Below, one piece after another: positions 1-12,990 of a stretch of DNA of 64,000 nucleotides. Under the pieces are notes generated by a model. It searched no databases. It worked only from the letters and a program-made list of their open reading frames with translations, and was not told where the DNA came from. Where the stretch lies: contig NW_024609837.1 of NCBI RefSeq assembly GCF_016920785.2, positions 22,129,565-22,193,564 on the forward strand, in the 5' to 3' direction. Source of the DNA: Ixodes scapularis. Its lineage: Eukaryota > Arthropoda > Arachnida > Ixodida > Ixodidae. Each line of letters opens with the position of its first letter. The stretch's first letter is position 1. The translations under genes and the position numbers were made by a program.

Positions 1-1434
1 GATGCGATTTCGTTTATTGACAGATTCTAATTGCGCCGTGACCGTATAATCATATATACTTTTGTTAACAAAGATATTGCATAAATTCTGACTTACCGTT
101 CCTAATCCACAAGCAGTGGCACGCCCGTACCAAGTCCCGAACGTTAGCCTGGAAGGGTTACACGATTCATTCAGAGAACAGACTTCAGACAAACCGAAAA
201 GATCGAGCGTCTAGATTTCCTCTCTCGCCCGCTTCCGGAGGTACGGGCCCCTATAGGTAGTGGCACCGTTTCAAAAGCCCGTAATCCACCGCCCCTGTAA
301 ATCCGGCCCTAATCCCATTTCATCCGGGCCATAGAGACGTCTATCGCAGAAGCCACCTCGGGTACAGCCACCCTAATTGACCCACACGATGCCGGCATCC
401 CACTTCTCTGGAGCGAACACGCAACGATAACAGAGAAACAAGGACAATGAGTCGATTGAGAAACGCGCGCCCGCTCTTCTTGGCGTCTCTGTTTTTTTTT
501 TTTTTTTTTTTTTTTTTGTGCGCAATACAGGATACACTTGGTGCGCGTTTAACTCCTCTTTCAACGATGGGTCTGTGGAAAGGTGTGGCGATGCGGGTGA
601 CTGGTTTCATTAAAGATTGAGACAGGGCTGCACTTTTATTTCCGGTCAAGCCAATGGCAGATGTCAGCATCAGGACGCTATGGCATTTCCTCAAAACTGA
701 CACGTCGACTGAGTTAACGACACCCTACTCTGACAATAATTCCAATGAAATGTGTAGATATTTCTCTTTCAGCAGGGAACATAACTTCGATCTCTCCACT
801 CCACTGTGAGGTGTTACGAAATATGCGTAATGGTCACATATTCCTGTTTATTCTCACCTATAATTTCTCGGATTTTCCAGGTTAAAATGTTTCATTATTT
901 TGCCGTCCTGCAAACCAGATAAGAAATCCACGTCACTAAAAACGACAGGACACAGAAAACGTCTATACTAGGGGCAAATATTGTGGCAATGAAGTCAAAG
1001 CTATGTGTGCCCGTGCGCTCACGCGCCTTGAGCGCCGGTGACAGCTGTGCACGCGCACTCTTCACTTGTCTTCACTAAGTACGATCAGGTGTGTGTAAAC
1101 ACACTGAGCCATCGAGTATGTTAGCCTCAAATAAATAAACAAAGCAAGCGAGTGACTTTTTTGAAGACATCTATTCTATTATATCAAAAGTAAAGACCGT
1201 GCATATGCAGCTTTGATCGGCGCTCGAGGTGCGCGAGCGTACGGGTGCCTATTACTCTGGCTTTATCTCCAGGAAGAAACTTGTACCCGAGAATAGCAAA
1301 ATGTTTCATGACAATCGTACATTCAACGTAACGACATTTAGGCAAATATAGCGCAATACCTACCAAAAAAACGTATCATACCGGTACGCGGAAGGTACCT
1401 AAAATATAGGCTAGTTTTGTTATGTCGGAACTGC
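1..1434. other. Intergenic DNA, no gene seen
   Basis: I see no coding region with domain content here. Short open frames exist, but they carry no recognisable motif. The only distinct structure is the T26 tract listed separately. Confidence 0.5.
492..517 (-). repeat. T26 homopolymer (poly(A) on the minus strand)
   Basis: An uninterrupted run of 26 T. Read on the minus strand it is a poly(A) tract following a short GC-mixed sequence, as expected at the 3' end of a retroposed copy. No SINE or LINE body is recognisable beside it, so the source is unknown. Confidence 0.6.
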
Positions 1435-1582
1435 TATGATGTCGTAGAAGAAGACATCTGGGTGCGTTCAGCGTGTTCGCTTCCTCCACCTTGGCATCTA
1501 CAAGCTCCAGCTGTTTTGCACGCAGCTGGAGGTTGCATGCAGCCGGGGCGCGCGCAGATGAGTTTTCTTCTACGACATCATA
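1435..1582. repeat. Small fold-back element, 18-bp arms
   Basis: The 18 bases at 1435-1452 (beginning TATGATGTCG) are exactly reverse-complementary to 1565-1582. The enclosed segment has its own hairpin, with an 8-bp stem at 1505-1512 paired with 1524-1531. The whole 148-bp unit can fold into a compact branched structure. It may be a MITE relic; no target-site duplication is visible. Confidence 0.6.
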
Positions 1583-2336
1583 ACAGGCACGTTTTGGAAG
1601 AAGACCGAGATCTAACCTTTCTCGAGAGCTACAGCACGGACTGAACGTCAGTTGCTCGGGAGCCATGGTTCACGTAACATCGCCACCGGTCCCCTCCCCG
1701 CAATTCGTAAAGAACACTTCTGAATTTGGTCTCTACAGGATTTTCGGCGTTTGGAAAGAACAACCTGGCTTGGGGAATCGATGTACCTGCTGACAGTTGA
1801 GCGAGCAGACGGCGTATGGATCACCACAGCAAGGTATCTTTTTTATACTGACCGATCAGTCTGAGTCGCCCACAATTTTCACTGTCGAGGTCTCTACAAA
1901 ACAACGGCTCGTCACCATTTACCTATTTTATTTTGCAACTCTTTCTTTAGAGGAAATATTTAAAAAAACAAAAAAAACAACCTTCGCATTGGGCGCCAGG
2001 GCAATGCAAGGGGGAACGCTTACTGCTTTGCGATTTTAAACTTTATTATCCACACTGCATCTCACACCATCGCACTTAGGCACGTTAAAAGCGCAACTTG
2101 TGAAAATTTCATTATCGATTATGCATTATTAGATTTTCGCATTGTTCTTTGTTTGTCCCATGAAGCGAAGGTCATGGGACTTCGCCTTACAAATTGGTCA
2201 CATGTATGCCCTTGTGTTGTCAGAAGGACGACCCTTGATAGGATTTTTTGTTGTTGTTTCTGTAGGACTGGCCTTGAAATTTACCTTCGTACTCAAGATT
2301 ATGAGGAACCATTTCAAAACAATTTACACTATTCAA
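1583..2336. other. Non-repetitive flank of the satellite, no gene seen
   Basis: About 750 bases with A- and T-rich patches and no recognisable coding or structural feature. It forms the left boundary of the satellite array. Confidence 0.45.
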
Positions 2337-4915
2337 CATCTGCGTGACGATCAAGAAGCGTCAAGGCTCTCCAGAACTTCCAAAAGTGGCGTTGAGGGGG
2401 TGACCTGGAAGACGAGCTTCGACGTGGCTTCACAGGGCTCTGCTTGTGCGCTCCTCCTGAAGGCTCACTTTCCAAAGGCGCTGCAGAAGAGAAAGAGCCG
2501 CAGCAGTTGGGTCGACCAGTTCGACTGTTACTTTGTGCCAAAAGCAATGACTGCCTCGTGGAACCAGAGATGGTTCCGTCAGGATGCTTCGACGGTTCTC
2601 TTGCAGTTCTCTGATGGTCTGACAACTGCGCAAAGCAACGTCATCTCTGCATCACGATACTCTCTCTCGACGCTCATTGACTTCTCTTCCCTTCCGTCAT
2701 CTGCTCGACGACCAAGAAGCAGCAAGTCTCTCCGGATGTTCCAAAAGGGGCGTTGAGGGGGTGGCCCCGAAGACGAGCTTCGACGTGGCTTCACAGGGCT
2801 CTGCTTGTCCGCTCCTCCTGAAGGCTCACTTTCCAAGGGCGCTGCAGAAGAGAAAGAGCCGCAGCAGTTGGGTCGACCAGTTCGACTGTTACTTTGTGCC
2901 AAAAGCAATGACTGCCTCGTGGAACCAGAGATGGTTCCGTCAGAATGCTTCGACCGTTCTCTTGCAGTTCTCTGATGGTCTGACAACTGCGCAAAGCAAC
3001 GTCATGCCTGCATCACGATACTCTCTCTCGACGTGCCATGTCTTCTATTCCCTTCCGTCATCAGCTCGACGACCAAGAAGCAGCAAGTCTCTCCGGATGT
3101 TCCAAAAGGGGCGTTGAGGGGGTGGCCCCGAAGACGAGCTTCGACGTGGCTTCACAGGGCTCTGCTTGTCCGCTCCTCCTGAAGGCTCACTTTCCAAGGG
3201 CGCTGCAGAAGAGAAAGAGCCGCAGCATTTGGCTCGACCAGTTCGACTGTTACTTTGTGCCAAAAGCAATGATTGCCTCGTGGAACCAGAGATGGTTCTG
3301 TCAGGATTCTTCGACCGTTCTCTTGCAGTTCTCTGATGGTCTGACAACTGCGCAAAGCAACGTCATCCCTGCATCACGATACTCTCTCTCGACGCTCCAT
3401 GTCTTCTATTCCCTTCCGTCATCAGCTCGACGACCAAGAAGCAACAAGTCTCTCCGGATGTTCCAAAAGGGGCGTTGAGGGGGTGGCCCCGAAGACGAGC
3501 TTCGACGTGGCTTCACAGGGCTCTGCTTGTCCGCTCCTCCTGAAGGCTCACTTTCCAAGGGCGCTGCAGAAGAGAAAGAGCCGCAGAATTTGGGTCGACC
3601 AGTTCGACTGTTACTTTGTGCCAAAAGCAATGATTGCCTCGTGGAACCAGAGATGGTTCGGTCAGGATTCTTCGACCGTTCTCTTGCAGTTCTCTGATGG
3701 TTTGACAACTGCGCAAAGCAACGTCATCTCTGCATCACGATACTCTCTCTCGACGGTCCATGTCTTCTATTCCCTTCCGTCATCAGCTCGACGACCAAGA
3801 AGCAGCAAGTCTCTCCGGATGTTCCAAAAGGGCGTTGAGGGGGTGGCCCCGAAGACGAGCTTCGACGTGGCTTCACAGGGCTCTGCTTGTCCGCTCCTCC
3901 TGAAGGCTCACTTTCCAAGGCCGCTGCAGAAGCGAAAGAGCCGCAGCAGTTAGGTCGACCAGTTCGACTGTTACTTTGTGCCAAAAGCAATGATTGCCTC
4001 GTGGAACCAGAGATGTTTCTGTCAGGATTCTTCGACCGTTCTCTTGCAGTTCTCTGATGGTCTGACAACTGCGCAAAGCAACGTCATCCCTGCATCACAA
4101 TACTCTCTCTCAACGCTCCATGTCTTCTATTTCCTTCCGTCATCAGCTCGACGACCAAGAAGCAGCAAGTCTCTCCAGATGTTCCAAAAGGGGCGTTGAG
4201 GGGGTGGCCCCGAAGACGAGCTTCGACGTGGCTTCACAAGGCTCTGCTTGTCCGCTCCTCCTGAAGGCTCATTTTCCAAAGGCGCTGCAGAAGAGAAAGA
4301 GCCGCAGCAGTTGGGTCGACCAGTTCGACTGTTACTTTGTGCCAAAAGCAATGATTGCCTCGTGGAACCAGAGATGGTTCCGTCAGGATGCTTCGACCGT
4401 TCTCTTGCAGTTCTCTGGTGGTCTGACAACTGCGGAAAGCAACGTCATCTCTGCATCACGATACTCTCTCTCGACGCTCATTCACTTCTCTTCCCTTCCG
4501 TCATCTGCTCGACGACCAAGAAGCCGCAAGTCTCTCCGGATGTTCCAAAAGGGGCGTTGAGGGGGTGGCCCCGAAGACGAGCTTCGACGTGGCTTCACAG
4601 GGCTCTGCTTGTCCGCTCCTCCTGAAGGCTCACTTTCCAAGGGCGCTGCAGAAGAGAAAGAGCCGCAGCAGTTGGGTTGACCAGTTCGACTGTTACTTTG
4701 TGCCAAAAGCAATGACTGCCTCGTGGAACCAGAGATGGTTCCGTCAGGATGCTTCGACGGTTCTCTTGCAGTTCTCTGATGGTCTGACAACTGCGCAAAG
4801 CATTGTCATCTCTGCATCACAATACTCTCTCTCGACGCTCATTGACTTCTATTCCCTTCCGTCATCTGCTCGACGACCAAGAAGCAGCAAGTCTCTCCGG
4901 ATGTTCCAAAAGGGG

Positions 4916-7803
4916 CGTTGAGGGGGTGGCCCCGAAGACGAGCTTCGACGTGGCTTCACAGGGCTCTGCTTGTCCGCTCCTCCTGAAGGCTCACTTTCCA
5001 AGGGCGCTGCAGAAGAGAAAGAGCCGCAGCAGTTGGGTCGACCAGTTCGACTGTTACTTTGTGCCAAAAGCAATGACTGCCTCGTGGAACCAGAAATGGT
5101 TCCGTCAGGATGCTTCGACGGTTTTCTTGCAGTTCTCCGATGGTCTGACAACTGCGCAAAGCATTGTCATCTCTGCATCACGATACTCTCTCTCGACGCT
5201 CATTGACTTCTATTCCCTTCCGTCATCTGCTCGACGACCAAGAAGCAGCAAGTCTCTCCGGATGTTCCATAAGGGGCGTTGAGGGGGTGGCCCCGAAGAC
5301 GAGCTTCGACGTGGCTTCACAGGGCTCTGCTTGTCCGCTCCTCCTGAAGGCTCACTTTCCAAGGGCGCTGCAGAAGAGAAAGAGCCGCAGCAGTTGGGTC
5401 GACCAGTTCGACTGTTACTTTGTGCCAAAAGCAATGACTGCCTCGTGGAACCAGAAATGGTTCCGTCAGGATGCTTCGACGGTTCTCTTGTAGTTCTCCG
5501 ATGGTCTGACAACTGCGCGAAGCAACGTCATCTCTGCATCACGACACTCTCTCTCGACGCTCATTGACTTCTTTTCCCCTCCGTCATCTGCTCGACGACC
5601 AAGAAGCAGCAAGTCTCTCCGGATGTTCCAAAAGGGGCGTTGAGGGGGTGGCCCCGAAGACGAGCTTCGACGTGGCTTCACAGGGCTCTGCTTGTCCGCT
5701 CCTCCTGAAGGGTCACTTTCCAAGGGCGCTGCAGAAGAGAAAGAGCCGCAGCAGTTGGGTCGACCAGTTCGACTGTTACTTTGTGCCAAAAGCAATGACT
5801 GCCTCGTGGAACCAGAAATGGTTCCGTCAGGATGCTTCGACGGTTTTCTTGCAGTTCTCCGATGGTCTGACAACTGCGCGAAGCAACGTCATCTCTGCAT
5901 CACAATACTCTCTCTCGACGCTCATTGACTTCTTTTCCCCTCCGTCATCTGCTCGACGACCAAGAAGCAGCAAGTCTCTCCGGATGTTCCGAAAGGGGCG
6001 TTGAGGGGGTGGCCCCGAAGGCGAGCTTCGACGTGGCTTCACAGGGCTCTGCTTGTCCGCTCCTCCTGAAGGCTCACTTTCCAAGGGCGCTGCAGAAGAG
6101 AAAGAGCCGCAGCAGTTGGGTCGACCAGTTCGACTGTTACTTTGTGCCAAAAGCAATGACTGCCTCGTGGAACCAGAGATGGTTCCGTCAGGATGCTTCG
6201 ACGGTTCTCTTGCAGTTCTCCGATGGTCTGACAACTGCGCGAAGCAACGTCATCTCTGCATCACGATACTCTCTCTCGACGCTCATTGACTTCTTTTCCC
6301 CTCCGTCATCTGCTCGACGACCAAGAAGCAGCAAGTCTCTCCGGATGTTCCAAAAGGGGCGTTGAGGGGGTGGCCCCGAAGACGAGCTTCGACGTGGCTT
6401 CACAGGGCTCTGCTTGTCCGCTCCTCCTGAAGGCTCACTTTCCAAGGGCGCTGCAGAAAAGAAAGAGCCGCAGCAGTTGGGTCGACCAGTTCGACTGTTA
6501 CTTTGTGCCAAAAGCAATGACTGCCTCGTGGAACCAGAAATGGTTCCGTCAGGATGCTTCGACGGTTCTCTTGCAGTTCTCCGATGGTCTGACAACTGCG
6601 CGAAGCAACGTCATCTCTGCATCACAATACTCTCTCTCGACGCTCATTGACTTCTTTTCCCCTCCGTCATCTGCTCGACGACCAAGAAGCAGCAAGTCTC
6701 TCCGGATGTTCCAAAAGGGGCGTTGAGGGGGTGGCCCCGAAGACGAGCTTCGATGTGGCTTCACAGGGCTCTGCTTGTCCGCTCCTTCTGAAGGCTCACT
6801 TTCCAAGGGCGCTGCAGAAGAGAAAGAGCCGCAGCAGTTGGGTCGACCAGTTCGACTGTTACTTTGTGCCAAAAGCAATGATTGCCTCGTGGAACCAGAA
6901 ATGGTTCCGTCAGGATGCTTCGACGGCTCTCTTGCAGTTCTCCGATGGTCTGACAACTGCGCGAAGCAACGTCATCTCTGCATCACGACACTCTCTCTCG
7001 ACGCTCATTGACTTCTTTTCCCCTCCGTCATCTGCTCGACGACCAAGAAGCAGCAAGTCTCTCCGGATGTTCCAAAAGGGGCGTTGAGGGGGTGGCCCCG
7101 AAGACGAGCTTCGACGTGGCTTCACAGGGCTCTGCTTGTCCGCTCCTCCTGAAGGCTCACTTTCCAAGGGCGCTGCAGAAGAGAAAGAGCCGCAGCAGTT
7201 GGGTCGACCAGTTCGACTGTTACTTTGTGCCGAAAGCAATGACTGCCTCGTGGAACCAGAAATGGTTCCGTCAGGATGCTTCGACGGTTCTCTTGCAGTT
7301 CTCCGATGGTCTGACAACTGCGCGAAGCAACGTCATCTCTGCATCACAATACTCTCTCTCGACGCTCATTGACTTCTTTTCCCCTCCGTCATCTGCTCGA
7401 CGACCAAGAAGCAGCAAGTCTCTCCGGATGTTCCAAAAGGGGCGTTGAGGGGGTGGCCCCGAAGACGAGCTTCGACGTGGCTTCACAGGGCTCTGCTTGT
7501 CCGCTCCTCCTGAAGGCTCACTTTCCAAGGGCGCTGCAGAAGAGAAAGAGCCGCAGCAGTTGGGTCGACCAGTTCGACTGTTACTTTGTGCCAAAAGCAA
7601 TGACTGCCTCGTGGAACCAGAGATGGTTCCGTCAGGATGCTTCGACGGTTCTCTTGCAGTTCTCCGATGGTCTGACAACTGCGCGAAGCAACGTCATCTC
7701 TGCATCACGATACTGTCTCTCGACGCTCATTGACTTCTTTTCCCCTCCGTCATCTGCTCGACGACCAAGAAGCAGCAAGTCTCTCCGGATGTTCCAAAAG
7801 GGG
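4916..7803. repeat. Satellite higher-order repeat, unit 1 (8 monomers, 2,888 bp)
   Basis: Eight consecutive 361-bp monomers whose private variants recur exactly 2,888 bp downstream. Examples are GTTTTCTTGC with GCATTGTCATC (monomer at 4916), GGTCACTTTCC (5638), GAAGGCGAGC (5999), GCTCCTTCTG with CGATGTGG (6721) and GTGCCGAAAGC (7082). Monomers within the unit differ from each other more than from their partners eight places away. The left edge is approximate. Confidence 0.85.
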
Positions 7804-10691
7804 CGTTGAGGGGGTGGCCCCGAAGACGAACTTCGACGTGGCTTCCCAGGGCTCTGCTTGTCCGCTCCTCCTGAAGGCTCACTTTCCAAGGGCGCTGCAG
7901 AAGAGAAAGAGCCGCAGCAGTTGGGTCGACCAGTTCGACTGTTACTTTGTGCCAAAAGCAATGACTGCCTCGTGGAACCAGAAATGGTTCCGTCAGGATG
8001 CTTCGACGGTTTTCTTGCAGTTCTCCGATGGTCTGACAACTGCGCAAAGCATTGTCATCTCTGCATCACGATACTCTCTCTCGACGCTCATTGACTTCTA
8101 TTCCCTTCCGTCATCTGCTCGACGACCAAGAAGCAGCAAGTCTCTCCGGATGTTCCAAAAGGGGCGTTGAGGGGGTGGCCCCGAAGACGAGCTTCGACGT
8201 GGCTTCACAGGGCTCTGCTTGTCCGCTCCTCCTGAAGGCTCACTTTCCAAGGGCGCTGCAGAAGAGAAAGAGCCGCAGCAGTTGGGTCGACCAGTTCGAC
8301 TGTTACTTTGTGCCAAAAGCAATGACTGCCTCGTGGAACCAGAAATGGTTCCGTCAGGATGCTTCGACGGTTCTCTTGCAGTTCTCCGATGGTCTGACAA
8401 CTGCGCGAAGCAACGTCATCTCTGCATCACGACACTCTCTCTCGACGCTCATTGACTTCTTTTCCCCTCCATCATCTGCTCGACGACCAAGAAGCAGCAA
8501 GTCTCTCCGGATGTTCCAAAAGGGGCGTTGAGGGGGTGGCCCCGAAAACGAGCTTCGACGTGGCTTCACAGGGCTCTGCTTGTCCGCTCCTCCTGAAGGG
8601 TCACTTTCCAAGGGCGCTGCAGAAGAGAAAGAGCCGCAGCAGTTGGGTCGACCAGTTCGACTGTTACTTTGTGCCAAAAGCAATGACTGCCTCGTGGAAC
8701 CAGAAATGGTTCCGTCAGGATGCTTCGACGGTTCTCTTGCAGTTCTCCGATGGTCTGACAACTGCGCGAAGCAACGTCATCTCTGCATCACAATACTCTC
8801 TCTCGACGCTCATTGACTTCTTTTCCCCTCCGTCATCTGCTCGACGACCAAGAAGCAGCAAGTCTCTCCGGATGTTCCGAAAGGGGCGTTGAGGGGGTGG
8901 CCCCGAAGGCGAGCTTCGACGTGGCTTCACAGGGCTCTGCTTGTCCGCTCCTCCTGAAGGCTCACTTTCCAAGGGCGCTGCAGAAGAGAAAGAGCCGCAG
9001 CAGTTGGGTCGACCAGTTCGACTGTTACTTTGTGCCAAAAGCAATGACTGCCTCGTGGAACCAGAGATGGTTCCGTCAGGATGCTTCGACGGTTCTCTTG
9101 CAGTTCTCCGATGGTCTGACAACTGCGCGAAGCAACGTCATCTCTGCATCACGATACTCTCTCTCGACGCTCATTGACTTCTTTTCCCCTCCGTCATCTG
9201 CTCGACGACCAAGAAGCAGCAAGTCTCTCCGGATGTTCCAAAAGGGGCGTTGAGGGGGTGGCCCCGAAGACGAGCTTCGACGTGGCTTCACAGGGCTCTG
9301 CTTGTCCGCTCCTCCTGAAGGCTCACTTTCCAAGGGCGCTGCAGAAGAGAAAGAGCCGCAGCAGTTGGGTCGACCAGTTCGACTGTTACTTTGTGCCAAA
9401 AGCAATGACTGCCTCGTGGAACCAGAAATGGTTCCGTCAGGATGCTTCGACGGTTCTCTTGCAGTTCTCCGATGGTCTGACAACTGCGCGAAGCAACGTC
9501 ATCTCTGCATCACAATACTCTCTCTCGACGCTCATTGACTTCTTTTTCCCTCCGTCATCTGCTCGACGGCCAAGAAGCAGCAAGTCTCTCCGGATGTTCC
9601 AAAAGGGGCGTTGAGGGGGTGGCCCCGAAGACGAGCTTCGATGTGGCTTCACAGGGCTCTGCTTGTCCGCTCCTTCTGAAGGCTCACTTTCCAAGGGCGC
9701 TGCAGAAGAGAAAGAGCCGCAGCAGTTGGGTCGACCAGTTCGACTGTTACTTTGTGCCAAAAGCAATGATTGCCTCGTGGAACCAGAAATGGTTCCGTCA
9801 GGATGCTTCGACGGTTCTCTTGCAGTTCTCCGATGGTCTGACAACTGCGCGAAGCAACGTCATCTCTGCATCACGACACTCTCTCTCGACGCTCATTGAC
9901 TTCTTTTCCCCTCCGTCATCTGCTCGACGACCAAGAAGCAGCAAGTCTCTCCGGATGTTCCAAAAGGGGCGTTGAGGGGGTGGCCCCGAAGACGAGCTTC
10001 GACGTGGCTTCACAGGGCTCTGCTTGTCCGCTCCTCCTGAAGGCTCACTTTCCAAGGGCGCTGCAGAAGAGAAAGAGCCGCAGCAGTTGGGTCGACCAGT
10101 TCGACTGTTACTTTGTGCCGAAAGCAATGAATGCCTCGTGGAACCAGAAATGGTTCCGTCAGGATGCTTCGACGGTTCTCTTGCAGTTCTCCGATGGTCT
10201 GACAACTGCGCGAAGCAACGTCATCTCTGCATCACAATACTCTCTCTCGACGCTCATTGACTTCTTTTCCCCTCCGTCATCTGCTCGACGACCAAGAAGC
10301 AGCAAGTCTCTCCGGATGTTCCAAAAGGGGCGTTGAGGGGGTGGCCCCGAAGACGAGCTTCGACGTGGCTTCACAGGGCTCTGCTTGTCCGCTCCTCCTG
10401 AAGGCTCACTTTCCAAGGGCGCTGCAGAAGAGAAAGAGCCGCAGCAGTTGGGTCGACCAGTTCGACTGTTACTTTGTGCCAAAAGCAATGACTGCCTCGT
10501 GGAACCAGAAATGGTTCCGTCAGGATGCTTCGACGGTTCTCTTGCAGTTCTCCGATGGTCTGACAACTGCGCGAAGCAACGTCATCTCTGTATCACAATA
10601 CTCTCTCTCGACGCTCATTGACTTTTTTTCCCCTCCGTCATCTGCTCGACGACCAAGAAGCAGCAAGTCTCTCCGGATGTTCCAAAAGGGG
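7804..10691. repeat. Satellite higher-order repeat, unit 2 (8 monomers, 2,888 bp)
   Basis: The second copy of the eight-monomer block. It carries the same order of diagnostic variants as unit 1: GGTCACTTTCC at 8526, GAAGGCGAGC at 8887, GCTCCTTCTG at 9609 and GTGCCGAAAGC at 9970, each in the monomer starting at that position. A few differences have accumulated since the duplication; for example unit 1 has CTCTTGTAG near 5486 where unit 2 has CTCTTGCAG. The last one or two monomers match less well, so the true duplicated tract may stop near 10.4 kb. Confidence 0.8.
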
Positions 10692-11281
10692 CGTTGAGGG
10701 GGTGGCCCCGAAGACGAGCTTCGACGTGGCTTCACAGGGCTCTGCTTGTCCGCTCCTCCTGAAGGCTCACTTTCCAAGGGCGCTGCAGAAGAGAAAGAGC
10801 CGCAGCAGTTGGGTCGACCAGTTCGACTGTTACTTTGTGCCAAAAGCAATGACTGCCTCGTGGAACCAGAGATGGTTCCGTCAGGATGCTTCGACGGTTC
10901 TCTTGCAGTTCTCTGATGGTCTGACAACTGCGCAAAGCAACGTCATCTCTGCATCACGATACTCTCTCTCGACGCTCATTGACTTCTATTCCCTTCCGTC
11001 ATCTGCTCGACGACCAAGAAGCAGCAAGTCTCTCCGGATGTTCCAAAAGGGGCGTTGAGGGGGTGGCCCTGAAGACAAGCTTTGACATAGCTTCACAGGG
11101 CTCTGCTTGTCCGCTCCTCCTGAAAGCTCACTTTCCAAGGGCTCTGAAGAAGAGGAAGTGCCCCAGCAGTGGGGTCGACCAGTTAGACTGTTAATTTCTG
11201 CACAATAGTAACGACTGTATCGTGGGACAAGTGATGGTTCCGGGTTCATCCAGGTTTTTCTTGAAGTTCTTTGATGGTCTA

Positions 11282-11600
11282 CATATGATAGTGTTCAATG
11301 TGCGTTAGGACGCCTACTTTTATGAACTACATTCTATACTTTACAGTATTCGAGTAATTATATATATAGTATTTTATAAGTCTGAAAGTTTATACTTCTG
11401 AAGGTCTTGCTCTGAGCTGTTTCCTGGTGATGGAAGTGGACCATGGCTCTCGAACAACGTAGCTAAATAAAAACTAAAAAATATTTTGCACACCTGTCAT
11501 TACTCACAAGTTAATCACACAAAAAAAAATAAAAAAAACAACAAATTCGAACGCCGTCGAAGCACAGGACAAAGCTAAGACGCTAAGAGCATGAGCTGAG
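11282..11600. other. Right flank of satellite, no gene seen
   Basis: AT-rich sequence with short A-runs near 11520-11540 and no recognisable feature. It separates the satellite from the following TIR element. Confidence 0.45.
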
Positions 11601-11602
11601 AG

Positions 11603-12804
11603 ACGCCGTCATAGAGTTATTATAATGCACGCTAGAGGTTTAACTGGCGCTAGTGTCTATGCGACTTCCGGGAGGCAAATTGAAGCAGACAGCAACCAGT
11701 TCACTTTTGCGGTGCTCCAATGCATTCCTATGGGAAAACGCTAGTGAATTTGGTTTTTTCGACGGAAAATATCATAGGTAACTTTTTTATTTGGGTCGTA
11801 CTGAATAGTATATATTTTTATCAACATTGTAAAAGTGTAAATGCTTTAGTTACAGCCCTTCTCTTTAGGACTGGACCATGCATGTTAAACTTCGATATAT
11901 TTCATGCCCAAACCTCTGTTCCGTGGCAGATATGCAAACGCGAGCGACGATTCTAAGCAAAATAACTATTGAAAGGAATGTAGAGTGTGTTCAAGGTTCG
12001 CCTGCATTCCGTTGTGCTTATATATTGCTAATATGCCCGTCCGGTCACTATATGAAAATTACTCCGTTGCTCATCTTTACGAGCTGATAAAAAATATTGA
12101 AATCATAAAAAAATGAAGTACGCGGCCTATGAAAGGTGTGCCTTCCGACTCTCTTTATTATTTCCTATGTCAGGCAGCTTCTACCTGGCACCGTTTTTTC
12201 GGCTTCTCCCTTTCTTCAAAGATTTCAAGCATGCGGGTGATGTTTTTAATGCAGAACAAGCATCTTCGCGCATATTCATCAGCAGAACGAATTTAACAGT
12301 GCTTATCTCTTGCAAATCGGACTATATTACGTGGCTTTCTATTTATTTTGATCGTCTGAATGCACAAAGAGTTACTTACCTAGTGGTACTGCGTAGTTCT
12401 TGCCATCTCTCTTGATTTTCCACATGTCCCTCGTTCGTTTGGGACGTATACCCCCCACGCTGTAAAGCGTTCGCGCTAACAGCGTCCTACAGTGCACATA
12501 AATACATGTACGAAGCCGTTTTAGCAGCGTTTTTTATGCCAGCAATTTAGAGTTAAAAGCCGTAACTGAACAATTAATGTCTGCGTGAGTGAGAAATGCT
12601 CCAATCTACCTAGTATACGTACAAATAATTCGTGATATTTGCTCTTATAATCCAGCGCAGAGAGAAAATGCACTCGCGTTTTCCAATAGAAATGCATTAG
12701 CGGAAGTCACTTTGCGACCGGTTGCTGACTGCTTCACTTTGCCGCAGCACACTAGCGCCAGTTGAACCTCTAGCGTACATTATATTAACTATGAACGCCG
12801 TATC
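11603..12804. mobile_element. Non-autonomous DNA transposon with long (~140 bp) imperfect TIRs
   Basis: About 140 bases at 11603-11748 (with GCTAGAGGTTTAACTGGCGC) are matched in inverted orientation at 12668-12804 (GCGCCAGTTGAACCTCTAGC). Shared blocks include GGAAAACGC near the inner ends. The 0.9-kb interior is AT-rich and contains no transposase domain; the longest open frame (12113-12415) is unrecognised. The superfamily cannot be decided without a clear target-site duplication. Confidence 0.75.
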
Positions 12805-12990
12805 ACGTCTTCCAAAGTAAAAACTAAAAAAAAAAAAAAAGCGTCGCAACACCAGATGTTTTTACGTCTCCACCCAGAGATAGAAGACGCGTACCCTAGC
12901 AGTGGTGGCATGGAACTGGCATTTTCGAGTCTCTTCCGGTGTTGAAGCCAGCCGACTTCTGACTACACCACTGTACGGGACGTACTTTGT

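Larger units (their letters stand above)
2337..11281. repeat. 361-bp satellite DNA array, about 24.8 copies
   Basis: Using CGTTGAGGGGGTGG as a landmark, monomers begin at 2390, 2751, 3112, 3473, 3833, 4194, 4555, 4916 and then every 361 bp to 11053. That gives 24 complete monomers plus partial copies at both ends. The monomer at 3473-3832 is 360 bp because one G of a GGGG run is missing. Most monomers contain a PstI-type CTGCAG and a GTCGAC site. Inner copies are nearly identical. The first monomers (about 2390-4550) form a more divergent subgroup, and the last partial copy (11053-11281) is strongly decayed. That pattern fits homogenisation by unequal exchange with decay at the edges. Short open frames recur in every monomer on both strands, but the 361-bp period is not a multiple of three and no protein family is visible, so I do not call genes here. 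Confidence 0.97.

Noticed and set aside
2880..2892. Pol III B box in the satellite (AGTTCGACTG)
   Set aside because: Lacks the conserved final CC of GGTTCGANNCC, and no A box lies at a suitable distance.
2677..11058. Repeated 146-, 135-, 100- and 78-residue open frames in every satellite monomer
   Set aside because: They recur only because the monomers are nearly identical. The 361-bp period shifts frame each time, frames overlap on both strands, and no protein family is recognisable.
2337..11281. CRISPR-like array
   Set aside because: The repeat unit is contiguous 361-bp satellite without unique spacers, and the DNA is eukaryotic.
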